Below, one piece after another: positions 27,930 through 34,849 of a stretch of DNA of 34,849 bases. The number at the start of each line of letters is the position of its first letter. Position 1 is the stretch's first letter. The DNA is from a virus. The notes below the pieces were generated by a model, which worked only from the letters and a program-made list of their open reading frames with translations, made no database searches and was not told where the DNA came from. The stretch covers positions 1 to 34,849 of IMG/VR virus record IMGVR_UViG_3300038701_001062; one strand, written 5' to 3'. Both the position numbers and the translations under genes were made by a program.

Positions 27930-28246
27930 GTAATGTTATTGAAATGCCACATGTTGCGCTGGCAAAAGAGACTTATGAAAGATACGTGTTGGAGATGGCC
28001 GACCTTTATGTCGGTACTTGCAAGATTTTTGGAAAAGAAAAAAATCCTAGTTACCATGATTATATCGAAATATCAGAAGACGGAAAACATTCATCTCTTA
28101 AAAAGAAGGATATAGAAGATAATAACGTATTTCTATGCATGGTTACTTTAGAAATGGCAGATTTAATTTGTTATCGGTGTTTAGGTGATAGCCCTATCTC
28201 TGAAGACGAAGCAAACGACAATGAAGGGGATAAATATGTTCATTAG
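27926..28246 (+). CDS. Hypothetical protein
   Basis: A 106-residue acidic protein on an ATGA overlap. It has a helix with TYERYVLEMADLYVG and a middle Lys-rich SSLKKKDIEDNN segment. The FLCMVTLEMADLICYRCLG block repeats the LEMADL motif, which occurs twice (about 22-27 and 75-80), pointing to two related helices. No family recognised. Confidence 0.6.
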   Translation: MSNVIEMPHVALAKETYERYVLEMADLYVGTCKIFGKEKNPSYHDYIEISEDGKHSSLKKKDIEDNNVFLCMVTLEMADLICYRCLGDSPISEDEANDNEGDKYVH

Positions 28247-28505
28247 ATTAGACGGTTTACTAGAATGTGCAGTACATGGAGTTCACCCATATAATGACCC
28301 AGATATCTTTATCGTAGACGTTAACGAGATATCTTTTGTGCATGGTGCTTGCTCAAATGATCATACTGGTGTGACTGTTAAAACTATGTATGTCCACTTA
28401 AAAAATGGCAAAGTCTTCGAAGTACGGCAAAATGAAGAACAAATATCCGCGCTTCTTGACTGCAAAGTGGCTCCAGAAATAAATCCCGAACAAATAGGGG
28501 GATAA
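28236..28505 (+). CDS. Hypothetical protein
   Basis: An 89-residue protein; ATG at 28236 with AAGGGG seven bases upstream, overlapping the previous gene by 11 bases. It appears to be a small beta-rich domain (MFIRLDGLLECAVHG, IFIVDVNEISFVHG, TVKTMYVHLKNGKVFEV). It is the last gene of the early operon before the late-control region. No family recognised. Confidence 0.6.
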   Translation: MFIRLDGLLECAVHGVHPYNDPDIFIVDVNEISFVHGACSNDHTGVTVKTMYVHLKNGKVFEVRQNEEQISALLDCKVAPEINPEQIGG

Positions 28506-28518
28506 ACAAGAACGTAGC

Positions 28519-28546
28519 TTGACAATTGCAATCCATAAGGTAACAT
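28519..28546 (+). promoter_or_regulatory. Candidate late promoter (pR'-like)
   Basis: TTGACA at 28519-28524 and TAACAT at 28541-28546 are 16 bp apart. Transcription would start near 28553 and run into a terminator some 80-120 bases later. A constitutive promoter followed by a terminator ahead of packaging genes is the layout of lambda pR'-tR'. Confidence 0.65.
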
Positions 28547-28552
28547 GTGGTT

Positions 28553-28673
28553 TAACATGGTGATTTGCGTTTATCGGCGGGTTGCTAAGATTTTTTGAGT
28601 GTAATTGATTGATAAACGCGCTCATGATATGGCAGGGGCCACTTGCAGAAATGTTACGCCCCTGTCTTTTTTT
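28553..28673 (+). ncRNA. Predicted structured leader RNA / small RNA
   Basis: The predicted transcript from 28553 to the U-run at 28673 is about 120 nt. It contains a perfect 9-bp stem GCGTTTATC/GATAAACGC (28567-28575 with 28611-28619) enclosing a 35-nt loop, followed by a terminator. No ORF is convincing here. It may be the terminated leader of late transcription, as with lambda 6S RNA, or a separate regulatory RNA. Confidence 0.5.
28633..28673 (+). terminator. Intrinsic terminator in the late leader
   Basis: CAGGGGC (28633-28639) pairs with GCCCCTG (28658-28664) around an 18-nt loop, and TTTTTTT follows at 28667-28673. It lies between the candidate late promoter and the terminase genes, so late transcription must pass it by antitermination or start elsewhere. 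Confidence 0.75.
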
Positions 28674-28855
28674 GTGGCAGCTCTACTATGTATCTGCATT
28701 AAGTCCCTAACAAGGGCCTCACGGGTTGATCTCCGTGGGTTAGTTATAAACTAGGGCCATTTTCCAAAAGTGCTTTTGTCACTGCGGCAAATCCTATCGG
28801 GTGCAAGGGGTTGGGAGTTCTCGACTGTCTTAATTTTCGAAAGCCCGTTTCAGAA

Positions 28856-28886
28856 GTCGCTAAGGAGAAGTCCAAGGCGGCTTTTT
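28856..28886 (+). terminator. Second weak terminator upstream of late genes
   Basis: GTCGCT (28856-28861) can pair with GGCGGC (28876-28881) with two G-U pairs, followed by TTTTT at 28882-28886. It is weaker than the first, but its position 17 bases before the 57-residue gene suggests tandem terminators in the late leader. Apart from a nested CACGG/CCGTG hairpin near 28719-28736, I see nothing else in 28674-28903. Confidence 0.45.
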
Positions 28887-28903
28887 CTATTTCAGGAGCG
28901 TTC

Positions 28904-29077
28904 ATGCCAGATAAAGACTTAGAAGGCATAACCAACGAAACAGTCCATGAAGTGCTAATAGCTCGCAATAACCTAATGCTTGAAGCTGTCATAGCCGCTT
29001 ACATGGATACAAGTACCCCAGAAGAAACAGCGGCAATACTCGAAGAACACGCAAGGCAGTTAAGAGAATATGGTTGA
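28904..29077 (+). CDS. Small acidic protein before terminase
   Basis: A 57-residue acidic helical protein; ATG at 28904 with AGGAG at ideal spacing is chosen over the TTG at 28811. It includes LEGITNETVHEVLIARNNLML and a final helix TAAILEEHARQLREYG. First gene of the late operon. No family recognised. Confidence 0.6.
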   Translation: MPDKDLEGITNETVHEVLIARNNLMLEAVIAAYMDTSTPEETAAILEEHARQLREYG

Positions 29078-29144
29078 ACTATTCATAGTAATAACGTTAT
29101 TTATCTCTTTTGCTTTAATATGGGACATGCATAGCGATGGCTGA
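29070..29144 (+). CDS. 24-residue membrane peptide
   Basis: ATG 29070 overlaps the previous gene by 8 bases, and its stop overlaps the terminase small subunit start by 8. The peptide is essentially one hydrophobic helix (LFIVITLFISFALIW). Overlaps on both sides are typical of coupled genes, but so short a frame could be chance. Confidence 0.35.
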   Translation: MVELFIVITLFISFALIWDMHSDG

Positions 29145-29559
29145 TAAGTTAACGCCAAAACAAGAGGCATTTGCTCAAAAGTATGTAGAGCTAGGTAACG
29201 CTTCAGAAGCTTATAGGCAGTCGTTTAACGTCACAAAAGAAAATAGCGAGTGGGTTAAGGTCGAAGCTTCAAAGCTATTAGCATCCCCTAACGTAGCCAT
29301 AACAGTAATTAATTTGCAGGAAATGCATCAGGAACGTCATTCTGTAACCGTTGATAGCCTCACTCAAGAGCTTGAAGAAGCAAGAATGGTTGCAACGGTA
29401 GAAGGCCAAGGCGCAGCTATGACAAGCGCTACAATGGGCAAGGCTAAACTTCATGGCTTGTTGGTCGATAAGAATGAAATCAAAGCAGACCTTAATGTTC
29501 AAGTCTCAAAGATAGAGCATACAATCATTGACCCGAACGCTACAGATACCAACAGCTAG
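29137..29559 (+). CDS. Terminase small subunit
   Basis: A 140-residue protein. LTPKQEAFAQKYVELGNASEAYRQSF (5-30) is the start of the Terminase_2 family, whose N-terminal helix-turn-helix recognises the packaging site. The middle DSLTQELEEARMVA and the C-terminal region assist oligomerisation and contact with the large subunit. The large subunit gene begins inside its 3' end. Length is normal for the family. Confidence 0.9.
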   Translation: MADKLTPKQEAFAQKYVELGNASEAYRQSFNVTKENSEWVKVEASKLLASPNVAITVINLQEMHQERHSVTVDSLTQELEEARMVATVEGQGAAMTSATMGKAKLHGLLVDKNEIKADLNVQVSKIEHTIIDPNATDTNS

Positions 29560-31825
29560 AGTATTCCAGCCATTATTGCAGCCTTCACGGTATAAAGGCG
29601 CACATGGTGGCAGGGGATCGGGCAAGTCACACTTCTTCGCTGAGAACTTAATTAAAGACCATATGCTGCATAGCGGGTTACGATCCGTCTGTATTCGTGA
29701 ACATCAAAAATCACTGAAAGAATCCGCTAAAAAACTAATTGAAGATAAGCTAGCTAAGTTTGGACTTGGTGAGGCTGACGGGTTTAAGGTCTTTAAAGAG
29801 GTTATTGAAACGCCTGGCGATGGAATTATCATCTTCCAAGGCATGAAAGACCACACAGCGGAAAGTATCAAATCACTTGAGGGTTTTGGTCGTGCATGGG
29901 TTGAAGAGGCTCAAACGCTTTCAAAGGATTCATTAAAGCTATTACGCCCGACAATCCGCGCTGAAGGTTCAGAGATTTGGTTCTCATGGAATCCTAGACG
30001 GGAAGAAGACCCCGTAGACAAGTTGCTTAGATCAGACGAAACACCAACAGACGCAATTGTAATAAAGGCTGATTATTCGGATAACCCTTGGCTTCCAAAA
30101 GAATTGGAGCAAGAGCGGTTAGACTGTATGCGCACCGACCCAGATCAATACAATCATATCTGGGAAGGTGATTACGTCAGTGTTATCGATGGCGCTTATT
30201 ACGTCGAGCAATTGAAAGAAGCTGAAAAGCAAGGCCGCATTGGTCGCGTTGCCCGTGATCCGCATATGCAGATTAGAGCAATCTGGGATATTGGCGTTGC
30301 GGATTCAATGACGATTTGGATTGCTCAATACGTCAATAGAGAAATTAGAGTGCTGGACTATTGCGAGGGGCAAGGTCAATCGCTTGGATATTATTTAAAC
30401 TGGTTACGTTCAAACGGTTATGAAAACGCGTTGTGTGTGTTGCCTCATGATGGCGCTAAACGCGATGCTGTATCGGCAACAAGGTTTTCTGACCATATAG
30501 AAGAAGCTGGTTTCGAAACTAAAACAATACCTAATCAGGGCAAAGGCGCGGCAATGAAGCGTGTTGAAGCTGCTCGTAAGCGCTTTCCTATGATCTGGTT
30601 TAACAAAGACACAACAAAAGACGGGCGCAAGGCTCTCGGCTGGTATCACGCGAAGAAAGATGAAGCGCGCGGAACTGATTTAGGCCCAGAGCATGATTGG
30701 AGCAGTCACGGTTGTTTGGTCGGAAGCTCGCTCGTTTCTACTGACCGTGGTCTGTTGCCTATTAAAGATGTTGCGGTTGGTGATTACGTTCATACGCCTG
30801 ATGGGTTAGGTCTTGTTCAATGGTCAGGTGAGGTTAAGCGGACAGCAGAAACCATAACTTTGATGTTATCTGACGGAAATCAGTTGACAATGACCCCTGA
30901 ACATAAGGTCTTCACGACTAAAGGCGTTGTTACTGCGGACACTATCGAGTATGATGATGTAGTTTTTACTGCAAAGGATTTGTCATGCTTAAAGTTAGCG
31001 AACGCAAAGAACATCGGCTTTCGGGCCGCTTTTATAGAGAGTTTCAAGGGGACAAATACTGGTACTGGCCTAAAAGGGGGCTATACGTTAGTCAGAAAGG
31101 CGGTCGTCAGCGTTTATTGCACCGCGAAGCGTTTGGTGTTGGGCATGGCGAGGTCATCCCCATTAATGGAGACTGGGAAGATTTCTCTCCAAACAACTGG
31201 ACAGAGCGACCTAAAAACACAGGGCGAAACATCCCGTCAAAACATGACTGGCAAGAGATTGACGGAGTTCGTTACTACCAAGAGCCTGAGTCAGGATATT
31301 ACTCACGGCGATACCCTTCGATTGAATACATGCACAGAGCGCAATGGTCTAAGCACAACGGGCCGATACCTGAAGGATTTCATATCCACCATATCAACGG
31401 CGATAAGGCAGATAACAGGATCGAAAACCTTGAGCAGATCGGCGCGTCTGAACACTCTAAGCTTCACGCTAAAACAAATATTTGGGTTGGGAGTGAAGAC
31501 AACAAGCGGCAACTTAAAGAGGCTGGTAAACTGGCTAAGTCAGGGCGCAAAAAGTGGAGAGGTCAATGCGTTGAATGTAACGCAGGTTTCGAAACAATTG
31601 CCCCGACAAGAAAATATTGCAGCAAGAGTTGTAGATATAAAGCGGAATACAAACGAAGTCGCAGTTTATGACCTGACGGTCGAAAAACATCATTGTTATT
31701 TTGCGAACAATTTCTTGGTCAGCAATAGTGATGCATTCGGCTTGATGTGCGTTGATTACGAAGAGCCTTTAGAGCCCAAAAAACGAAACAGACCTAAAGC
31801 GGCTCAAGGCGCTTGGATGGGATAG
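29528..31825 (+). CDS. Terminase large subunit interrupted by an intein
   Basis: A 765-residue precursor. It starts at TTG 29528, overlapping the small subunit gene by 32 bases; no better start is visible before the conserved N-terminus. The ATPase has Walker A GGRGSGKS (27-34) and Walker B with FGRAWVEEAQ (Glu126/127). The nuclease part begins around AIWDIGVADS and continues to GPEHDWSSHG. Residues 396-733 form an intein; splicing would join SSHG to SDAFGLM, restoring the last nuclease motif. The mature protein is 427 residues, normal for the family. It pumps DNA into proheads and cuts concatemers. Loss of splicing should abolish the nuclease. Confidence 0.92.
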   Translation: MTRTLQIPTARVFQPLLQPSRYKGAHGGRGSGKSHFFAENLIKDHMLHSGLRSVCIREHQKSLKESAKKLIEDKLAKFGLGEADGFKVFKEVIETPGDGIIIFQGMKDHTAESIKSLEGFGRAWVEEAQTLSKDSLKLLRPTIRAEGSEIWFSWNPRREEDPVDKLLRSDETPTDAIVIKADYSDNPWLPKELEQERLDCMRTDPDQYNHIWEGDYVSVIDGAYYVEQLKEAEKQGRIGRVARDPHMQIRAIWDIGVADSMTIWIAQYVNREIRVLDYCEGQGQSLGYYLNWLRSNGYENALCVLPHDGAKRDAVSATRFSDHIEEAGFETKTIPNQGKGAAMKRVEAARKRFPMIWFNKDTTKDGRKALGWYHAKKDEARGTDLGPEHDWSSHGCLVGSSLVSTDRGLLPIKDVAVGDYVHTPDGLGLVQWSGEVKRTAETITLMLSDGNQLTMTPEHKVFTTKGVVTADTIEYDDVVFTAKDLSCLKLANAKNIGFRAAFIESFKGTNTGTGLKGGYTLVRKAVVSVYCTAKRLVLGMARSSPLMETGKISLQTTGQSDLKTQGETSRQNMTGKRLTEFVTTKSLSQDITHGDTLRLNTCTERNGLSTTGRYLKDFISTISTAIRQITGSKTLSRSARLNTLSFTLKQIFGLGVKTTSGNLKRLVNWLSQGAKSGEVNALNVTQVSKQLPRQENIAARVVDIKRNTNEVAVYDLTVEKHHCYFANNFLVSNSDAFGLMCVDYEEPLEPKKRNRPKAAQGAWMG
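30713..31726 (+). other. Intein in terminase large subunit (338 residues)
   Basis: The intein starts at Cys396 (CLVGSSLVSTDRG), followed by VAVGDYVHTPDG. Block B is LTMTPEHKVFTTKG with the T-x-x-H motif. The C-terminal splicing blocks are VAVYDLTVEKHHCYF and NNFLVSN, ending at Asn733, with Ser as +1 residue. The residue before the final Asn is Ser rather than the usual His, a less common but known variant. No endonuclease motif is in this frame: the central ~200 residues are Thr/Ser/Lys/Leu-rich and look unstructured. An HNH gene lies in a different frame over that part. Confidence 0.88.
30985..31671 (+). CDS. HNH homing endonuclease encoded out of frame within the intein
   Basis: A 228-residue protein in the +2 frame relative to terminase, wholly inside the intein. 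It has its own ribosome site AAAGGA six bases before ATG 30985. N-terminal parts (YWYWPKRGLYVS, RQRLLHREAFG) resemble truncated repeats of the core. The HNH core is IEYMHRAQWSKHNGPIPE, then GFHIHHINGDKADNRIENLE and SEHSKLH, with His135/136, Asn147, His157 and His161. A zinc-ribbon follows (Cys195, Cys198, Cys212, Cys216). It should nick or cut intein-less terminase genes and drive intein spread. Homing endonucleases are normally fused in frame; independent translation from another frame is unusual. Confidence 0.88.
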   Translation: MLKVSERKEHRLSGRFYREFQGDKYWYWPKRGLYVSQKGGRQRLLHREAFGVGHGEVIPINGDWEDFSPNNWTERPKNTGRNIPSKHDWQEIDGVRYYQEPESGYYSRRYPSIEYMHRAQWSKHNGPIPEGFHIHHINGDKADNRIENLEQIGASEHSKLHAKTNIWVGSEDNKRQLKEAGKLAKSGRKKWRGQCVECNAGFETIAPTRKYCSKSCRYKAEYKRSRSL

Positions 31826-31826
31826 T

Positions 31827-33797
31827 ATGACAGATCAAGATATCGAAAAAGATGCTATCAGTGATGAAGATATTCTTTCTCAAGCTAAAGAAGATTACGA
31901 GCTTTGTAGTAGCGCTGAAACCGAAAATAGGACATCTGCGCTCAATGATATGAAGTTCGCTAAACTTGGCGAGCAATGGCCTAGCGATATCAAAACAAAG
32001 CGTGAGAGTGAATCTCGCCCTTGTTTGACTATCAATAAAATGCCTACGTTTATTCGTCAGGTCGTAAATGATTCACGTCAGAACAAGCCGCAAATCAAAG
32101 TTAAGGCTGCTGATAGTCGCGCAGACCCAAAAACAGCGGAAGTATTAAACGGTCTTATCCGCAATATTGAGCATATTTCTAATGCTGATGTATCATATGA
32201 TACGGCAATCGATAACGCAGCATCTGGTGGTGTAGGTTATATCAGAGTAAACGCCGATTATGCTTATGATGATGTATTCGATATGGATTTGCTTATTGAA
32301 CGGGTAATCAATCCGTTTTCTGTGTATGGCGATCCTAACTCAACATCTGCTGACGGTTCCGACTGGAATGTAGCATTTGTTACAGACAGGATTACAAAGA
32401 AAGAATTTAAGCGCCGGTATAAGGGCAAGGCAAATACTGATTTTAGCGGTGTAGAGTGGCAAGACGCGGAAGCATGGCTAAATGACGAAGGTGTCATGAT
32501 TGCTGAATATTGGATTCGTGAAGTTGTTGATAAGAAAATCGTTCAACTCAGCAACGGGCATGTCTTCACAGAAGAAGACTTGATGTCAGAGCCGGATCTT
32601 TTAACGGCTATTCAGGTTGGACAATTACAAGTAACCAATGAACGCACAACAAAAGGCCATAAGGTCACTCAGTATCTTGTTTCTGGCGTTGATGTCTTGG
32701 AAAAGAACGAATGGCCTGGGAAATATATCCCGATTATTCCCGTTTATGGTGATGAGTTTGCAATTGAAGGCAAGCGTTATTTCAGAAGCCTAATTCATTC
32801 GGCAAAAGATCCGCAACGGATGCTAAACTATTGGCGTTCGACATCGACTGAATTGGTTGCACTTGCTCCCCGCGTTCCGTTTATCGGTCCTAAAGGATCA
32901 TTCGGTTATGATGAAGAGCGTTGGGAAACCGCCAACACTGAAAGTCATGCTTATTTAGAGTATGATCCAGCTAAAGGACCACCACCACAACGCCAACCGC
33001 TTGATATGGGTGTTGCGGCAGGAGCCTTGCAGGAAGCATTAAACGCCAACGACGATATAAAGTCAGTCATTGGCATGTATGATGCATCTATAGGCGCTCG
33101 ATCAAATGAAACCAGCGGTAAAGCTATTATGGCTCGTCAACGTGAGGGCGATACGTCAACTTTCCATTTCATTGACAATTTGAGCCGTTCAATCCGTCAA
33201 GTGGGTAGAGTTCTTATTGATCTAATCCCATCAGTTTACAGCGGTGAGCGCGTCATACGCGTTCTTGGTGAAGATGGTAAAGAGCAAAACGTTCCATTAG
33301 GTCAGCCAACGCCGCAGCTTGATAAAAAAGGCCAGCCAGAAACCGACGATCAAGGCCAAATAATTATGGCTATGCATGATTTGACGGTTGGTAAATATGA
33401 TCTAGCTGTTGATGCTGGTCCATCGTTTACGTCGAGACGTGAAGAGGCAGCAGCTCAAATGACAGAAATGATCAGAGCATTCCCACAAGCTGCACCGGTT
33501 CTCGGTGGTCCGTTGGCTCGAAACATGGATTGGCCTGGTGCGCAAGAAATTGCGGATAAGCTTGATAAGCTTGACCCAACCAATAAACAGCAATTACCGC
33601 CACAAATCCAGCAGGCAATGGAACAAGGCAAGCAGAAGATTGCCCAATTAGAGCAAGAAAATGCTCAATTGAAAATGCAAATGCAGAATAAACAAGGCGA
33701 ATTAAAGGTTGACGAGTTCGAAGCTCAAACAGACCGCATGAAGGTTGAAGCTGAAATTGGCGAGAAGATTGTCAATGCAGTTAGTCCTTACGTCTAA
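31827..33797 (+). CDS. P22-type portal protein
   Basis: A 656-residue portal, close in length to P22 gp1 (725). The order RESESRPCLTINKMPTFIRQVVND, SRADPKTAEVLNGLIRNIEH, DNAASGGVGYIRV, VINPFSVYGDPNS, AKDPQRMLNYWRS and GARSNETSGKAIMARQREGD is characteristic of the P22 portal family. The C-terminal ~70 residues form a Gln/Glu/Lys coiled coil, like the P22 barrel. It makes the dodecameric channel for DNA at the head vertex and contacts terminase. It starts one base after the terminase stop. Confidence 0.93.
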   Translation: MTDQDIEKDAISDEDILSQAKEDYELCSSAETENRTSALNDMKFAKLGEQWPSDIKTKRESESRPCLTINKMPTFIRQVVNDSRQNKPQIKVKAADSRADPKTAEVLNGLIRNIEHISNADVSYDTAIDNAASGGVGYIRVNADYAYDDVFDMDLLIERVINPFSVYGDPNSTSADGSDWNVAFVTDRITKKEFKRRYKGKANTDFSGVEWQDAEAWLNDEGVMIAEYWIREVVDKKIVQLSNGHVFTEEDLMSEPDLLTAIQVGQLQVTNERTTKGHKVTQYLVSGVDVLEKNEWPGKYIPIIPVYGDEFAIEGKRYFRSLIHSAKDPQRMLNYWRSTSTELVALAPRVPFIGPKGSFGYDEERWETANTESHAYLEYDPAKGPPPQRQPLDMGVAAGALQEALNANDDIKSVIGMYDASIGARSNETSGKAIMARQREGDTSTFHFIDNLSRSIRQVGRVLIDLIPSVYSGERVIRVLGEDGKEQNVPLGQPTPQLDKKGQPETDDQGQIIMAMHDLTVGKYDLAVDAGPSFTSRREEAAAQMTEMIRAFPQAAPVLGGPLARNMDWPGAQEIADKLDKLDPTNKQQLPPQIQQAMEQGKQKIAQLEQENAQLKMQMQNKQGELKVDEFEAQTDRMKVEAEIGEKIVNAVSPYV

Positions 33798-33867
33798 TCA
33801 AAGAATACCCCGCGCGGAGGTTTAGAAGCGCAATCAATTGCACCAACCAGAAAAGGAGTGCATCGTC

Positions 33868-34782
33868 ATGGATCTTGACGAGATGAACACGCATGTCGAA
33901 AACGGACTGGAAGCAGCAACCGAGACAGAGCAGGAAACAGAAGTCGAAACGGATCAAGGACCAATCGATCTTGACCAAAATGACGAAAGCGAAACGCCTG
34001 AAACAGATGCAGAACTTGAAGCGGAAGAAGAAGGCGAAGAGCAGGAACAACAAGAACCCGAATTTGTAGAGTTCGAATTAAACGGGCAAACCTATCAAGT
34101 ACCACCTGAGTTAAAAGATGGTTACATGATGCAAGCGGATTATACCCGCAAAACTCAAGAAACGGCTAAAGCTCAACAGGAAGTGCAAGCACTGCGCGAA
34201 CAAGCGCAACAAGCTTTGCAAGTTACCGATGAAGAGCTAAATGTCAGAGCTTCTCTAATCGGCATCAACCAGCGACTTGATGAATATCAAAAAGTTGACT
34301 GGAATGCTTGGAACAGTGAAGATCCAATGGCTGCACAAGCTGGATGGATGGAATATCAGCAGCTTGAAAAACAACAGCAGCAAGCAAAAACTTATTTAGA
34401 TGGTTCGCAAGCTCGCAGGTCTGAAACGGAGCAGCAGGAAACTGCCAAGCGCCTTCAGGAAACCTTAGACTACGCTAAAACGAACATCCAGGGCTGGACA
34501 CCGGAAATTGACAAGCAAGTCACAGACTTTGCAATGGAAGAACTTGGTTACACTAAAGAGGTGTTGCTAGGGGCTTATAGCCCTTCAGTTTATCGCACAT
34601 TGCATCTTGCTTATGTCGGCGCTCAATCAATGAAACAGGCACAAACACGTCAACCGAAACCAGCCAAAACAGTCAAACCGCTCAAAACCGTATCAGCCAA
34701 GTCATCAGGCCTTTCAACAAAGGACCCATCTGAAATGACTATGGATGAATACGACAAATGGGCATCCAAAAAATACAAATAG
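33868..34782 (+). CDS. Scaffold-like protein
   Basis: A 304-residue protein; ATG at 33868 with AAAGGAG nine bases upstream, although the frame extends to 33838. The N-terminal 70 residues are extremely acidic (Glu/Asp/Gln). FVEFELNGQTYQVPPELKDGYMMQADYTRKTQE (about 70-105, here abbreviated by ends) is a motif common in phage scaffolds. A Gln-rich coiled coil then leads to a basic C-terminus with KPAKTVKPLKTV, like coat-binding helices of P22 gp8. It lies between portal and coat as in P22. It should guide procapsid assembly and leave before packaging. Confidence 0.82.
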   Translation: MDLDEMNTHVENGLEAATETEQETEVETDQGPIDLDQNDESETPETDAELEAEEEGEEQEQQEPEFVEFELNGQTYQVPPELKDGYMMQADYTRKTQETAKAQQEVQALREQAQQALQVTDEELNVRASLIGINQRLDEYQKVDWNAWNSEDPMAAQAGWMEYQQLEKQQQQAKTYLDGSQARRSETEQQETAKRLQETLDYAKTNIQGWTPEIDKQVTDFAMEELGYTKEVLLGAYSPSVYRTLHLAYVGAQSMKQAQTRQPKPAKTVKPLKTVSAKSSGLSTKDPSEMTMDEYDKWASKKYK

Positions 34783-34794
34783 GATATTTGAAAA

Positions 34795-34849
34795 ATGGCA
34801 AATGATGTCAAAAAACAGGTCAATCTCATCGCGAAGGAATCCCTTCGTA
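34795..34849 (+). CDS. Major capsid (coat) protein, 5' end only
   Basis: ATG at 34795, twelve bases after the scaffold stop, opens a frame that runs off the window after 18 codons. The first residues are MANDVKKQVNLIAKESLR. Its place directly after scaffold is that of the P22 coat gene, and the start resembles N-termini of P22-coat-like proteins. Too little sequence is present for a motif-based call, so the assignment is mainly synteny. Confidence 0.6.
   Translation, partial: MANDVKKQVNLIAKESLR

Noticed and set aside
28811-28903. Longer 88-residue version of the gene before terminase
   Set aside because: The upstream TTG start lacks a ribosome site and the extension crosses a terminator-like hairpin; ATG 28904 has an ideal AGGAG.

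Overview
The window reads as most of the genome of a temperate, P22-like short-tailed phage, in a free (unintegrated or permuted) form. The evidence is a P22-type portal, a scaffold and the first codons of a coat gene at the right end; ejection-type proteins at the left end; a P22 immI-like Mnt/Arc switch beside them; a CI/Cro switch; and a tyrosine integrase next to an attP that carries only the 3' part of a tRNA-Pro gene. AT-leaning base composition and several small proteins of a type I associate with Hyphomicrobiales phages suggest an alphaproteobacterial host. That host call is inference. The tail-accessory genes expected between coat and ejection genes would lie outside the window.

Layout. 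1-3406: late virion genes on +, the first one cut by the window edge. 3273-3880: a leftward membrane protein and an Mnt-like repressor, then an operator/promoter region. 3889-5949: a rightward unit holding an Arc-like repressor, a 24-codon ORF, a 218-aa protein that looks RAMP/Cas7-like, a 165-aa partner, a 231-bp array of degenerate GGYNN pentamers, a perfect 14-bp hairpin, a 63-aa ORF and an intrinsic terminator. 5979-6689: two small leftward genes. 6688-12855: transglycosylase, tail fibre and accessory proteins, lysis genes (PLA2-like, endolysin, membrane protein, nested spanins) and a metallophosphoesterase. 12805-13345: small leftward genes. 13363-13600: attP with candidate integrase arm sites. 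13619-21045: leftward P_L operon with recombination genes (Rad52-like, SSB), many small genes, HNH nuclease, integrase and a SLOG-like protein.

21079-21987: switch region with five related 14-bp operators, P_L, CI and P_R. P_R starts the cro mRNA at or within a nucleotide or two of its ATG. 21994-28505: rightward early genes including RusA, replication-type proteins, a cytosine-5 methyltransferase and a DnaA domain IV-like protein. 28519-28886: a promoter, a structured leader and two terminators resembling a lambda pR'-tR' late control region. 28904-34849: late packaging and head genes: terminase small subunit, intein-split terminase large subunit, portal, scaffold and the start of coat.

The best candidates for something undescribed are (i) the Arc-controlled RAMP-like pair with its pentamer array, which looks like an RNA-protein system with built-in 5-nt periodicity; (ii) an HNH homing endonuclease encoded out of frame inside the terminase intein; and (iii) a second long reading frame through the methyltransferase gene that itself carries recognisable phage-protein motifs.
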